A DNA stretch of 64,000 nt, from positions 42,381 to 106,380 of the forward strand of contig NZ_ABOX02000023.1 in assembly GCF_000172555.1 (NCBI RefSeq). The letters are read 5' to 3'. Origin of the DNA: Pedosphaera parvula Ellin514. GTDB taxonomy: Bacteria; Verrucomicrobiota; Verrucomicrobiia; Limisphaerales; Pedosphaeraceae. The position numbers and the translations under genes were made by a program. Shown one piece after another: positions 1-9,806 of this stretch (position 1 is its first letter; each line of letters begins with the position of its first letter). Below the pieces are notes generated by a model. It was given only the letters and a program-made list of their open reading frames with translations. It was not told the DNA's origin and did no database searches.

Positions 1-372
1 CGGATCTTCGCCGATTAAATGCGCATCCGGGCGACGTCCATCATCCAGCGTCACCTCGATCTTGTCCGCGCCGTGAACCACATGGCTGTTTGTCAGCACC
101 AGTCCATCCGGGCTGATAATGAATCCCGACCCGCTGCCGGCGCGCACCTCACCGCGCCCCGGAACCCGCTTGTGCACTTCAATGTTTACCACCGAATGGC
201 TCACCTGCTCAGCCGCGTGGACCACCGCCTGGGAATAGCTGTCCAGCAACTGATCGTCGTTTGGTTGTAAAGTTGGGGTTGCTCCTGTGATTATCGGTGT
301 CTCCGCACTATTGGAGACTCCTTCGATGATCACCTTTTCCGGTTCCTGATCATCTAAATTGTAGGTTCTCAT
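1..372 (-). CDS. HtrA/DegP-like trypsin-type serine protease, N-terminal part only
   Basis: The reading frame is open from an ATG at 372 to the left edge of the window, giving 124 residues. The segment [20 protein letters not shown] is the classical HtrA stretch leading to the catalytic His; the Asp and Ser lie outside the window. About 50 hydrophilic residues precede the conserved [10 protein letters not shown] segment, and there is no signal peptide or membrane helix, which is unusual for a periplasmic DegP. The protein may therefore be cytoplasmic, or the true start may differ. HtrA proteins degrade or refold damaged proteins, often with C-terminal PDZ domains, which cannot be checked here. 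The family call is secure; localisation is an inference. Confidence 0.88.
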   Translation of the reverse strand, partial: MRTYNLDDQEPEKVIIEGVSNSAETPIITGATPTLQPNDDQLLDSYSQAVVHAAEQVSHSVVNIEVHKRVPGRGEVRAGSGSGFIISPDGLVLTNSHVVHGADKIEVTLDDGRRPDAHLIGEDP

Positions 373-719
373 TCTCTCTGCCTTTCCTCCCGAAACCCAG
401 AAAGTTCCGGGATATTTAATGGCTTAGAGTAATGCCAATTTGCTGGAGGTCAAATGAGCACCGAAACCACGTCTTTGCACTCACTTGCAGTCGGTTGAGG
501 GAGGCGGTTTTTCTTTTCCATTTCCTCCACAGTTCTGGCTTGTTACTACCATTGTTTTTCTTCAAGGTATCACGTGGAAAAGGAATCCATGAGCTACCTG
601 ATTCAAGACCAGTTCATCCCTTCACCGACGCCCGTCTGTGAAGGTTCCGTTGATTGCTCAGTTTTATCGGCAACCAGGACTAATTCCTTAACAAGGATAA
701 GCAAAGATTTTTATTTAGC
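373..719. other. Intergenic region between divergent genes
   Basis: This 347-base stretch separates the divergent protease and DUF3592 genes and must hold both promoters. An open frame at 432-641 on the plus strand has no family features and looks like chance. A purine-rich AAGGATAA around 694 lies rather far upstream of the ATG at 720. I see no hairpin, repeat or clear -35/-10 pair. Confidence 0.5.
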
Positions 720-1319
720 ATGCCTATTCTTATTCTCGTAGTCTTTGTCCTCGTAATCCTCGTCTTCAGCCTTGGAATCTGGGTCGGATTAATCGTCGGT
801 CTTTCCAAAGCCATGCGCAAGACTCCGGCTCGATCGCAGAAGACCAACCTGGCAATTCGCGGTTGGTTTTTGAGTGGAATGGGTCTCCTTTTCTTTTTGG
901 CTGCCATTTTCATCGCCGCATATTCCTGGAACTTTCTCCATCATGCCCTGCCTGCTCAGGGGCTGGTTGTCGGCTTCAAGGAAAGGCAAGACAAAGAGCA
1001 TAACTCGGTCTCGTATGCATCAGTATTTGCTTTTCAGGATGGCCGCGGTGTCACTCACACCAATAGGGTGTTTTCATCGTATACCTCCCGACCTGGCTAT
1101 CAGCTCGGAGAAATTGTTCCAGTGCTTTATAACCAGTTAAACCCTGCCCAGGCGAAGATCAATTCCTTCATGGAGATTTGGGGTACATCCGCAATCCTCG
1201 GAGGGCTTGGCCTGATGTTGATGATTGTTGCGGCAGGCATGTTGCTATGGCCTCGCTTTGTAAATCGTTTTAAGAATGTGTCCGTATCGCCGACCGCAGC
1301 GAAAAGCCAGTCCAAATAA
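720..1319 (+). CDS. DUF3592 domain membrane protein
   Basis: The 199-residue product has three predicted membrane helices (about 3-27, 50-72 and 155-177). An extracytoplasmic domain between helices 2 and 3 carries the DUF3592 pattern: a GLVVGF start, a beta-rich YASVFAF strand, a YQLGEIVPVLYNQLNPAQAKI segment and a final helix. DUF3592 proteins are widespread and have no assigned biochemical role. It stands alone, with 87 bases before the next small membrane gene in the same direction. The family call rests on this overall pattern. I infer no function. Confidence 0.75.
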   Translation: MPILILVVFVLVILVFSLGIWVGLIVGLSKAMRKTPARSQKTNLAIRGWFLSGMGLLFFLAAIFIAAYSWNFLHHALPAQGLVVGFKERQDKEHNSVSYASVFAFQDGRGVTHTNRVFSSYTSRPGYQLGEIVPVLYNQLNPAQAKINSFMEIWGTSAILGGLGLMLMIVAAGMLLWPRFVNRFKNVSVSPTAAKSQSK

Positions 1320-1406
1320 ATCAGCGCCCCTTGGGATAACTCCTGATTTGTTAAACACTGTTAACGATTTGATTTTGTTACTAACCTAACCTTTTACTTA
1401 TCCCCC

Positions 1407-1691
1407 ATGAAAGACCTTACAAATCCCAATTGGATCAAGTTTAAAGGCATCCTTTTTCTCCTGGTTGGTCTCCTCTCGGCAACGTTGTTGATCCTGGAAC
1501 ATCCGTCGTTAAGGATCTGCACTTTGCTCGCCATTTCCATCTGGTGTTTCTGTCGCTTCTATTATTTCGCCTTCTACGTCATTGAACGCTACGTAGACCC
1601 AGGCTACCGCTTCTCCGGACTGTGGTCCTTTGCTCTTTATTTAACTCAAAGGAAACGCAAGGAAGGAACTTCTCTCCCGGGCGAAAAATGA
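1407..1691 (+). CDS. Small membrane protein of unknown function
   Basis: The 94-residue product has two adjacent hydrophobic helices (about 12-30 and 35-57, the latter rich in Phe, Tyr and Cys) and a basic C-terminal tail ending in KRKEG. I do not recognise a family. The stop codon ends at 1691, and the stop of the convergent MFS gene begins at 1692, so the two genes abut without a spacer and any shared terminator would lie inside coding sequence. It follows the DUF3592 gene and may be co-transcribed with it. The continuous hydrophobic layout supports a real gene. Confidence 0.6.
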   Translation: MKDLTNPNWIKFKGILFLLVGLLSATLLILEHPSLRICTLLAISIWCFCRFYYFAFYVIERYVDPGYRFSGLWSFALYLTQRKRKEGTSLPGEK

Positions 1692-2957
1692 TTATCCCTC
1701 CATAAGCACAGGTTCTGCTGCCACTTCCTTTTTCACCGGAGCTTTCAAAAACCTGGCTAGATAAATGCAACCATAGGCGCAGGCGATGGAAATAAATCCA
1801 TTGATTGGAAAATGAGTCACTGGACTGGTTGGAGTTTTCTGCTGAACAATGTAACCACCCAAAAATGCTGTCACTCCCATGCTGAGTTGCTGCACCGCGG
1901 AGTTGATACTCATGAATCCTCCGCGATATCGCGCTTCAACCGCTCCCGTCATCATGGCCATGGCCGGCACCATCCGGGCCGACATGCAAACCATCAACAA
2001 CGTGGAAGTGGCGACCGCTGCCACCACCGGTACACGCGGCAGATTGGTAACCAGCAGGATTGGCACGGCTGTGGTCAACGAGGTAATGGTAAACACCCTC
2101 AACTTTCCCGCGCGGTCCGCCCACCGTCCCACCCAGTTCATGCTATACAAGGTGCACAATCCTCCGCACAAATAAATCAATGGCAATTGGGTTTCAGTAA
2201 GCCCCACATTCGACACCATATAAGTGCTGATGTAAGGAAAAACGGCGAATCCTGCGCAGGTAAGCGCAGCCATGAATAGAAAAGCTTTCTGATGATCGGG
2301 ATGCATCATTACCGTCAACGTCCTCGCGAATGGATGTTGATCCTGGTGATGTGCCAAATGTCCGCGCAACGGCGGCGTAATCCAGGCAGCGATGATCAGA
2401 ATGATGAAGCTCAACACCGTCAACGCATAGAAGGGTACGTGCCAGTTATAATGACTCGCGAGCAACAACCCCAACGGTACGCCCACGATTGACGACACGG
2501 AAAATGCGGACATGACCATGCCCATCGCTGCTCCACGACGCTCCATAGGAATCACATCACCCACAATCGCGAGGATAACGGCTCCAACCACGCCACCGAA
2601 AGCCCCCGCAAAAAACCGCGACGCCACCAGCAACTGATAATTATAAGCCATGGCACAAAACAGCGTCCCCACGCCAAATCCAAGGTAGAGCCATAACAGC
2701 GCTCTCTTCCGGTCAAATCGATCCAAAAAGAATCCCGCCGCGAGTCCCGCAACGCCTGCGCTGATCCCATAGGAGGAAACAATTAGCCCAAATTGCTTCG
2801 GGTCTATGCTGAACACCCGCATATACTGCGGCCCAAGTGGCATGATGATTAAGAAATCTAAAATGGTTGTGAACTGGATTGCGGCGAGGGTTAGCAGCAG
2901 CAAACGCTCGCGTGCGAGGGTCCAGTGACTTCCACCCGGTTGATTTTCTTTGCTCAT
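1692..2957 (-). CDS. Major facilitator superfamily transporter (drug/sugar efflux type)
   Basis: The 421-residue product has the layout of a 12-helix MFS carrier. The loop after helix 2 holds the motif-A-like GFFLDRFDRKRALL near residue 75, and the helix-5 region carries VGVPLGLLLASHYNWHVPFY, similar to motif C of DHA1 antiporters. The matching half-repeat has GRWADRAGKLR near residue 275. These features suggest a proton-driven efflux carrier of the AraJ/YdhP type; the substrate cannot be read from sequence. It is last in a minus-strand series of four oxidoreductases, 114 bases from the next one, so it may export a product or toxicant handled by them. Confidence 0.85.
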   Translation of the reverse strand: MSKENQPGGSHWTLARERLLLLTLAAIQFTTILDFLIIMPLGPQYMRVFSIDPKQFGLIVSSYGISAGVAGLAAGFFLDRFDRKRALLWLYLGFGVGTLFCAMAYNYQLLVASRFFAGAFGGVVGAVILAIVGDVIPMERRGAAMGMVMSAFSVSSIVGVPLGLLLASHYNWHVPFYALTVLSFIILIIAAWITPPLRGHLAHHQDQHPFARTLTVMMHPDHQKAFLFMAALTCAGFAVFPYISTYMVSNVGLTETQLPLIYLCGGLCTLYSMNWVGRWADRAGKLRVFTITSLTTAVPILLVTNLPRVPVVAAVATSTLLMVCMSARMVPAMAMMTGAVEARYRGGFMSINSAVQQLSMGVTAFLGGYIVQQKTPTSPVTHFPINGFISIACAYGCIYLARFLKAPVKKEVAAEPVLMEG

Positions 2958-3071
2958 TTTTGTTACATCCTACTCAAACCGGTAATTCTAAGTTGAATCG
3001 AAGCCCTCGCAAGCTCATTCAGGAATCCTGCAACTAAAGAGGTATGCGGCAGTTTAATAATGTGTTGGAAA

Positions 3072-4106
3072 TCAGGCCCGGTGATTGTGAATTTGCCCCA
3101 GCGTGCCGCCATGTAGAAAATCGCTGACCGCTTGTCGGGTCAGGAAATCATGAGGATATCCCAGCTCAATCCTGCTCACATCGTCCAGTTTCTTCATGAT
3201 ATTATCCGGCAGAATGAAATCCAGGCAGGCCAGGTTGTCCTTGACTTGCGAAACTTTCCGCGCGCCAATAATCGGGATGGTATTATAACGCTGCCTCACC
3301 CAGTTGATCGCCACCTGCGCCGGTGACCGGTTAATTTCATCGGCGATCTCCTGAACCGCTTTGGCAATGGACAGATTCCGCTCGTCCAGCTTGGTAAAAT
3401 TCGCCTTGTCCAGGCGCTTCTCTTCGCCGTTACCCGATTTCTTGGTGTACTTCCCTGACAATAACCCACTCGCCAACGGCGACCAGGCAGTCACGCCAAT
3501 ATCCAAGGCCTTCGCCATCGGCAACAGCTCACGCTCAGGCGTTCTCTCGATAAGGCTATACTCAATCTGCAATCCCACGAAGGGTGTCCAACCTCTCAAT
3601 GTCGCCAGCGTGTTCGCTTGCGATATCAACCACGCCGGCATGTTGGAAACTCCGGCGTAAAGAATTTTTCCCGCACGCACGAGATCATCCATTGCCCGCA
3701 TGACTTCCTCCACCGGTGTCAGCGAATCCCAGGCATGCAGCCAATACACATCCACATAATCTGTCCCGAGACGCTTGAGACTGCCCTCAAGTGCGCGCAC
3801 CATATTCTTGCGATGATTCCCTCCAGCATTGGGATCACCCGGGTTGCTGTTAAACGAATATTTCGTTCCGATGACAAAACGATCACGTTGCGCCCCGACA
3901 AATTCTCCCACCATACGCTCGCTGCTCCCATTAGTGTAGCCATCCGCGGTATCGATGAAATTCCCTCCGGCTGCGACATATAAATCGAAAATCGCTCGAC
4001 TCTCATCCTTCGAGGAACCCCACCCCCACTCCTCACCAAAAGTCATGGTCCCAAGACAAATCTCAGAAACTCGCAGCCCACTTTTGCCAAACAATTTGTA
4101 ATTCAT
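3072..4106 (-). CDS. Aldo/keto reductase
   Basis: The 344-residue TIM-barrel oxidoreductase carries the full AKR tetrad: Asp52 and Tyr57 in IDTADGYTNG, Lys82 in IGTKYSF and His124 in YWLHAWD. The late IPIIGARK segment is the usual NADPH-binding region. Its sequence style (GTMTFGEEWGWG near the start) resembles the YajO/Tas-like bacterial AKRs that reduce aldehydes and ketones with NADPH. It begins only 19 bases after the stop of the quinone oxidoreductase gene, so the two are probably one transcript. The natural substrate is not identifiable. Confidence 0.92.
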   Translation of the reverse strand: MNYKLFGKSGLRVSEICLGTMTFGEEWGWGSSKDESRAIFDLYVAAGGNFIDTADGYTNGSSERMVGEFVGAQRDRFVIGTKYSFNSNPGDPNAGGNHRKNMVRALEGSLKRLGTDYVDVYWLHAWDSLTPVEEVMRAMDDLVRAGKILYAGVSNMPAWLISQANTLATLRGWTPFVGLQIEYSLIERTPERELLPMAKALDIGVTAWSPLASGLLSGKYTKKSGNGEEKRLDKANFTKLDERNLSIAKAVQEIADEINRSPAQVAINWVRQRYNTIPIIGARKVSQVKDNLACLDFILPDNIMKKLDDVSRIELGYPHDFLTRQAVSDFLHGGTLGQIHNHRA

Positions 4107-4125
4107 AGCTCTGTTTCCTTGACGG

Positions 4126-5088
4126 TTATGGAATTAAAACAATTTTCCCAAACGAACCAGGCTCCATCACCAGCTTGTGGCCCAAGGCAGCCTCAGCGAG
4201 GGGTAACTCCTTTCGAACAACCGGTCGCAACGCGCCATTCTCCAATCCCGCTTCCAATGCCAGGTGAATTCCCGCCAGATCCTTCGGCGACACGCTATTC
4301 AGAAACACTCCAATGATTGCCGCGTCCCGGCTCATCATATCACGCGGATTCACCTCCACCGGCCCGCGACTGCCAATCACCGCTACGCGTCCCCCCTTCG
4401 CCAGCAGGGTGAGATCCTTCCCCAAATTTGCATGGGCCGCCATTTCGAGAATGAGATCGACACCCCGCCCTCCGGTTAAATCCAGAATCTGTTTCAGATA
4501 CTCGGGCGCGCGATGGTCCAAAACATGATGCGCTCCCTGCTCCTTCACCAACTTGCGTCCTTCCTCAGTACCACCTGTACCAATGATGATAAATCCAGCA
4601 GCCTTGGCCAATTGCACCGCCGCAATACCAACTCCACCCGTTGCTCCATGCACCAGCACTGTTTCACCCGCAACTCCTTGCGCTTTTTGAAACAACGCAC
4701 GATAAGCCGTTGCATAAGGCACGTTCACCGCCGCTCCTTGTGAATAGGTTACTTTCTCGGGCAAACGATGCACCTGCGTCGGTTCGCACAAGACATACTC
4801 CGCATAAGTCCCGGTGATGCTGTCGCCTACGTACACCCGATCCCCGATCTTCACGTTGCCAACTCCCGCACCAACTCCTTCAACCACTCCGGCAGCGTCC
4901 TTCCCCGGCGTATAAGGTAGGTTCGGCTTGGCGGCATACGCACCCGAGCGAACATATGTGTCCACGGGATTTATCCCCGCAGCATGCACTTTCACGAGAA
5001 CTGTTCCCGAACCAATCTCTGGTTTGGGAACGTCCTCCAGCTTCAAAACCTCAGGACCGCCGAATTGGTGAACTCGAATTGCCTTCAT
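4126..5088 (-). CDS. NADPH:quinone oxidoreductase, zeta-crystallin type
   Basis: The 320-residue product is a medium-chain dehydrogenase/reductase without the zinc ligands of alcohol dehydrogenases. The N-terminal GroES-like domain includes AAGINPVDTYVRSG (about 37-49). The Rossmann domain carries VHGATGGVGI (147-156), the AxxGxxG NADPH site of the quinone oxidoreductase group. These enzymes reduce quinones or enones with NADPH. It lies between two aldo/keto reductase genes with gaps of 21 and 19 bases, so co-transcription is likely. The set suggests detoxification of reactive carbonyls or quinones; this is inference from context. Confidence 0.9.
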   Translation of the reverse strand: MKAIRVHQFGGPEVLKLEDVPKPEIGSGTVLVKVHAAGINPVDTYVRSGAYAAKPNLPYTPGKDAAGVVEGVGAGVGNVKIGDRVYVGDSITGTYAEYVLCEPTQVHRLPEKVTYSQGAAVNVPYATAYRALFQKAQGVAGETVLVHGATGGVGIAAVQLAKAAGFIIIGTGGTEEGRKLVKEQGAHHVLDHRAPEYLKQILDLTGGRGVDLILEMAAHANLGKDLTLLAKGGRVAVIGSRGPVEVNPRDMMSRDAAIIGVFLNSVSPKDLAGIHLALEAGLENGALRPVVRKELPLAEAALGHKLVMEPGSFGKIVLIP

Positions 5089-5109
5089 GATTACCTTCTG
5101 AATTCTGCA

Positions 5110-6099
<990 letters not shown>

Positions 6100-6218
6100 A
6101 TCGCCTTTAGTCCCTGCACCCGCTTGCTTGAGTCGCAGGAGAATTTTTAATTTGTCAGGTGATCAGAAATCGAAAGCGATGCCGGAGCATCGCGCTGTAA
6201 ATATAAGTGCGTGAAGAT

Positions 6219-7013
6219 CTACAAAATGGATCGAACCACGCCGCCATCCACTCGCAACGCGGCGCCATTCGTCGCCGACGCCACTGGACTGCACACATAA
6301 GTCACCATTGCGGCAACTTCTTCCGAGGTGGCGAATCTTTTCAGCAGGGAACTCGGCCTCACCGATTTGAAGAACTCCTTTTCGACCGCAGCCACATCCG
6401 TTTTATTGTGTTTGGCCATGTCTTCAACAAACTGTCCCACCCCCTCGGATCTGGTCGGTCCCGGCAGAACGGAATTGACGGTCACACCTGTCCCGGCAGT
6501 CGTCTCCGCCAGTCCACGCGCAATCGCCAACTGCGCCGTCTTCGTCATTCCATAGTGAATCATCTCCACCGGTATGTTTACTCCGGACTCGCTGGATATA
6601 AAAACAATCCGACCCCAATTGTTTTCCAACATTTTGGGCAAATAAAAACGGCTGAGCCGGATGCCGCTCAGCACGTTCACTTCATAAATTTTGAGCCATT
6701 CCTCGTCAGTTATGTGCTCGAAAGCTTTCGGCGCGTACATGCCGAGGTTGTTAACGAGAATGTCCACGGAATGTACCTGCCTGGTAAGTGTTTCGACACC
6801 TGGCTTGGTGGATAAATCCGCCGCAACTCCTGTAATTTCTCCCTTGATGCCGTTCGCGCGAAGCTTCTTTATTGCCTCATCGACACGTGCTTGAGAACGC
6901 CCCGAAATAATGACTGAAGCGCCCTCTCTGGCCAGTGATTCTGCAATTGCCAATCCTATTCCTGCGGTCGAACCACTGACCAGAGCCCGTTTATTCTGTA
7001 ATTTCAGATCCAT
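6219..7013 (-). CDS. Short-chain dehydrogenase/reductase
   Basis: The 264-residue classical SDR shows the cofactor motif SGSTAGIG (13-20), an NNLG variant of the NNAG motif (88-91), a serine in FISSESG near 141 and the YxxxK pair Tyr154/Lys158. The C-terminal NGAALRVDGG is the usual tail. Basic Arg39 after the second strand suggests NADP(H) preference. The substrate is unknown. It is the first gene of a minus-strand series of SDR, AKR, quinone reductase, AKR and MFS carrier, although the 119-base gap after it may hold a separate promoter. Confidence 0.93.
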   Translation of the reverse strand: MDLKLQNKRALVSGSTAGIGLAIAESLAREGASVIISGRSQARVDEAIKKLRANGIKGEITGVAADLSTKPGVETLTRQVHSVDILVNNLGMYAPKAFEHITDEEWLKIYEVNVLSGIRLSRFYLPKMLENNWGRIVFISSESGVNIPVEMIHYGMTKTAQLAIARGLAETTAGTGVTVNSVLPGPTRSEGVGQFVEDMAKHNKTDVAAVEKEFFKSVRPSSLLKRFATSEEVAAMVTYVCSPVASATNGAALRVDGGVVRSIL

Positions 7014-7058
7014 ACCCTATCCCTCAGTGCGTTACCCTTACCCTTGAAGCCGCCACCG

Positions 7059-8120
7059 TCAAGCGGCAGCTTTGACTGTCTCCAACTTCTCGATTTGTTT
7101 GCGCAATTTATTGAGCGCAACATTCTGAATCTGGCGAATGCGTTCGCGCGTCACACCGAACTTCTGGCCCACTTCTTCGAGTGTCCGTTCAGGATCTCCG
7201 TCCAGGCCAAAACGATAACGCAGGATCTCCGCTTCACGCGGATCCAAAGTCGCCACCAACTCGCGCAGCATGGAAGTATTCGTCTTCTCTTCCAACTGCT
7301 CGTAAGGGGTGTCGGCAGTTTCATCGCGCACCACATCTGCAATACGACTGGTTTCATCATCACCCAATGGGGCTTCCAGCGAAGCCGGACGGATCGCCGC
7401 CGTGCGCAGTTGCGCCACTTTTTGAGCGCTAAATCCAAGTTCATCGCCCAATTCTTCGTCCGTCGGCTCACGCCCCAGCACTTCCTGCAATTTCACCGAG
7501 GCCTGGCGCATATGGAACAACTTGTCCACGACATGCACAGGCAAACGGATGGTCTTGGATTGATTGGCCAACGCGCGTTTGATGGATTGTTTGATCCACC
7601 AGGCGCTGTAGGTGGAAAGCTTGGCGCCCTTCGCAGGGTCAAAACGTTCCACGGCCTTCATCAAGCCCATGTTGCCTTCATTGATCAGGTCCAAAAGAGG
7701 CATGCCGTAATCTTCATACTCGCGTGCAATCTTCACCACCAGGCGCAAATTCGCCTTGATCATCTGTTCGCGGGCTTTTTTATCACCCTTCTTGATCCGC
7801 TTGGCCAAATCAACCTCCTCCTGTGGGGTGAGCAATTTGGTCTGCCCAACTTCACGGAGATAAAGGTTAAAGGCCGTATTGCCATCGTAAGGCTGGCGTT
7901 CCACCGGCTGTTCCACTGGAGCCACCTCGCGAGGGACGCTCGTTTCGGTCTTCGACAGTTGCTCTAACGTCGGTTCATCGATTTCAACCACCTTGGAACG
8001 TCCGCTCAAAGTTGGCACCTCAGCGCGCCGCTTTAAAGTGATCTTTCGCCCACCCCTTCCAAGTTCCGTGGATGAGGCTTGCTTCTTCGTTACTTTCTTA
8101 TGTTGCTTCAATGTCTTCAC
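7059..8120 (-). CDS. RNA polymerase sigma-70 family factor (group 1/2, short)
   Basis: The 353-residue product has sigma regions 1.2 (from about residue 75), 2 (RLVVKIAREY; KLSTYSAWWIKQSIKRAL), 3 and 4 (VTRERIRQIQ near the C-terminus). The frame is open further upstream, but that extension overlaps the preceding gene. I chose GTG 8120 because AAAGGA lies just upstream. The basic N-terminus (KTLKQHKKVTKKQ) replaces the acidic region 1.1 of primary sigma factors. In region 2.4 the Gln that reads the -10 element is kept, while the position of E. coli sigma-70 Thr440 is Lys. The RALANQSKTIRLPVHVV stretch is closer to RpoS-like group 2 factors. Whether it is the housekeeping sigma cannot be settled here. 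Confidence 0.93.
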   Translation of the reverse strand: MKTLKQHKKVTKKQASSTELGRGGRKITLKRRAEVPTLSGRSKVVEIDEPTLEQLSKTETSVPREVAPVEQPVERQPYDGNTAFNLYLREVGQTKLLTPQEEVDLAKRIKKGDKKAREQMIKANLRLVVKIAREYEDYGMPLLDLINEGNMGLMKAVERFDPAKGAKLSTYSAWWIKQSIKRALANQSKTIRLPVHVVDKLFHMRQASVKLQEVLGREPTDEELGDELGFSAQKVAQLRTAAIRPASLEAPLGDDETSRIADVVRDETADTPYEQLEEKTNTSMLRELVATLDPREAEILRYRFGLDGDPERTLEEVGQKFGVTRERIRQIQNVALNKLRKQIEKLETVKAAA

Positions 8121-8163
8121 AAAATTCCTTTTCTGTTTCGCTTTGCGGTTTCTCTCAGTTGGA

Positions 8164-8496
8164 TTACGCGGCCGTTGCAAAGATTGGTTGCCGTTCGCGA
8201 ATCTCACGCTGACGTTCGGCCCACTGCTCCATGTTTGAAATTTTTTCCTCTGCCAATGCAGGTAGAAATAAAAGCGGGTAAGGTGTGGTGGAGGCCAAAG
8301 CCTCAGCTTCCCATACCGCCTGCTTGAATAGTTCCTTAGGCAATCGCCCAGCCACCTGCTTATAGAGGCGCTCAACTACCTGGCTCCTCTCAACTACCGT
8401 GTTATAGTTGCGGTAGTTTGCCGCGGATCTAGCCACGCATCCGATACGTTGTTCAACCTTTTGCCCTAACGAGACTGCTTTCCATTGCTTTCTCAT
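8164..8496 (-). CDS. Hypothetical protein co-transcribed with the sigma factor
   Basis: The 110-residue product starts at ATG 8496, preceded by AAAGGG at good spacing; this is preferred over an in-frame ATG 12 codons earlier. It is soluble, rich in basic and amphipathic helices, begins MRKQWKAVSLGQKVEQR and ends in a WAERQREIRERQ helix. I do not recognise a family. The gene lies 43 bases upstream of the sigma factor start on the same strand, so the two probably share a transcript. A regulatory partner of the sigma factor is possible, but only the context supports that. Confidence 0.7.
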   Translation of the reverse strand: MRKQWKAVSLGQKVEQRIGCVARSAANYRNYNTVVERSQVVERLYKQVAGRLPKELFKQAVWEAEALASTTPYPLLFLPALAEEKISNMEQWAERQREIRERQPIFATAA

Positions 8497-8540
8497 ATGA
8501 TTCCCTTTCTTGAAAACCACCGGCCAATTCATTTTTCCGC

Positions 8541-8546
8541 ATTATA
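8541..8546 (-). promoter_or_regulatory. Possible -10 element (TATAAT)
   Basis: On the minus strand a perfect TATAAT lies 45 bases upstream of the ATG at 8496, a reasonable place for the promoter of the small protein/sigma operon. No good TTGACA-like box is visible 16-18 bases upstream, and there is no TG extension, so this is a weak call resting on one hexamer. Confidence 0.35.
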
Positions 8547-9133
8547 CTGGCGATGAGATATTTGAGAGCCGACAAGCACCACCTTCTTTTGCCTTGCCAA
8601 CCTGGCGTTCGGATGAAATCTCTGAGTTTTGCACAAGGCCTTCATTATCTTGGATACTTGTTTCATCTTTAGCTCTCAATCTCCGCCACAAAATCTTTCA
8701 ATAACGACGTTCTAGAAAATATCATTCTTTACTAAACAGTCAACTATATTTTGAAAAATCTGTAAACTGCTGATTTTAAATGCTATTCTGCATACCCTAA
8801 CCTGTGATTATTCGGGCTATTTTGCCCACTTGCCTGCCATTTATACCGACTAGTCAACTAGCATTATTGTTCAATTTATTTTTACGCTTTGGGCAATAAA
8901 ACCAGGCAGCTTCGGTAGCACACAGAAGTGCTTGAAATCGAAGCGCTAATGAAAACCGAAGGAATGTGAGCTGGAAAATAATGCGGCGGCATTGACGAGA
9001 AGCCGTCGGCCTGAGCAGAAGTGCAACTAGAAGCTACAAAAAAATCCTGTCTCACGCTATCACACGCGAGTTCACTGGACTTCGCCCAGATCTCTCCATT
9101 TCCAGTTTCCCAGCCAAACGGCTCTTCGGCCGA
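8547..9133. other. Long AT-rich intergenic region
   Basis: Nearly 600 bases without a credible gene, distinctly AT-rich between about 8700 and 8900. It holds a 12-base palindrome at 8850-8861 (CTAGT, CA, ACTAG) and two exact copies of AGTCAACTA at 8738-8746 and 8852-8860. These could be a regulator site, but nothing ties them to a gene. No clear terminator follows the gene ending at 9134. Confidence 0.45.
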
Positions 9134-9505
9134 TCAGGGTTGCAAAAATCTTTTATTTGCTGCTCGGTATCTTTGAAACTTTTCCCGCTGCTCGGGAGTA
9201 AGCGTCGCCGAAATTTTTGCCTGAGTATTGCTCATGATCTCCTGAAACTCCGGTTGATTCTTCCGCCGCAATTCTCGCAGCCGGATCTGGGTATCGCCTA
9301 AAATCACGTGCACCTCTTTTTGCTGTTCGGGATTCAGCTGCAACCGTCGCACCAAATCTTTCTCCCACCTCTCCCTGACCAGTTCTGGATTCAAAGCTGC
9401 CCGGCGGATAATGCCAATGGCAAGCTGGCGGGTCACCACACTGCCAACGACCACTCCAGCCACAAACACAAGGATCAACACCAGCGTTGGTTTTAAATTC
9501 TTCAT
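9134..9505 (-). CDS. Membrane-anchored Spy/CpxP-like (LTxxQ-type) protein
   Basis: The 123-residue product has one N-terminal helix (about 5-25, LVLILVFVAGVVVGSVV) and a helical domain on the outer side. That domain carries two LTxxQ-like motifs, LNPEQQKE and LTPEQREK, the signature of the Spy/CpxP/CnrX fold. I chose ATG 9505 because it follows the stop of the upstream gene by one base and has GGTGAG before it; an ATG at 9526 would overlap that gene. The anchored layout resembles CnrX-type metal sensors that control an anti-sigma factor, but no metal-ligand cluster of His or Cys is visible. Confidence 0.8.
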   Translation of the reverse strand: MKNLKPTLVLILVFVAGVVVGSVVTRQLAIGIIRRAALNPELVRERWEKDLVRRLQLNPEQQKEVHVILGDTQIRLRELRRKNQPEFQEIMSNTQAKISATLTPEQREKFQRYRAANKRFLQP

Positions 9506-9506
9506 T

Positions 9507-9806
9507 CTAATTCTCACCATCCGCAAAAAACCATTGATCGGTAAACTGGCCCGCCTCGGAAGTCAGACTTGCCGAATTGGGACCATAAAATTCCGCAGCC
9601 ATGCAAATCCCAATGATCAGCAGCGTCGCCACTGCCATGCGCGGAAACATTTGTCCCAATTGGTCCCAAAGCGATGGTTCTTCGATCACCTTCGTTTCCG
9701 CGCGATTCAGAGCTCGAATTACATTCTGCTCAAAACCATCCGTCGGCCTTGGTGATGGTTCCTTCCTGGCTTGCTCGAATAAATTCTTTAGTTTGCGATC
9801 ATTCAT
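9507..9806 (-). CDS. Probable anti-sigma factor, single-pass membrane protein
   Basis: The 99-residue product has an N-terminal cytoplasmic part of about 55 residues (MNDRKLKNLFEQARKEPSPR), one membrane helix at about 57-71 (MAVATLLIIGICMAAEF) and a short outer tail. It has no HxxxCxxC zinc motif. The gene overlaps the ECF sigma gene by eight bases, which implies translational coupling, and is followed one base later by a Spy-like sensor gene. Context and topology make it the likely membrane anchor that sequesters the ECF factor. It is too short and divergent to assign to a named anti-sigma family. Confidence 0.7.
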   Translation of the reverse strand: MNDRKLKNLFEQARKEPSPRPTDGFEQNVIRALNRAETKVIEEPSLWDQLGQMFPRMAVATLLIIGICMAAEFYGPNSASLTSEAGQFTDQWFFADGEN

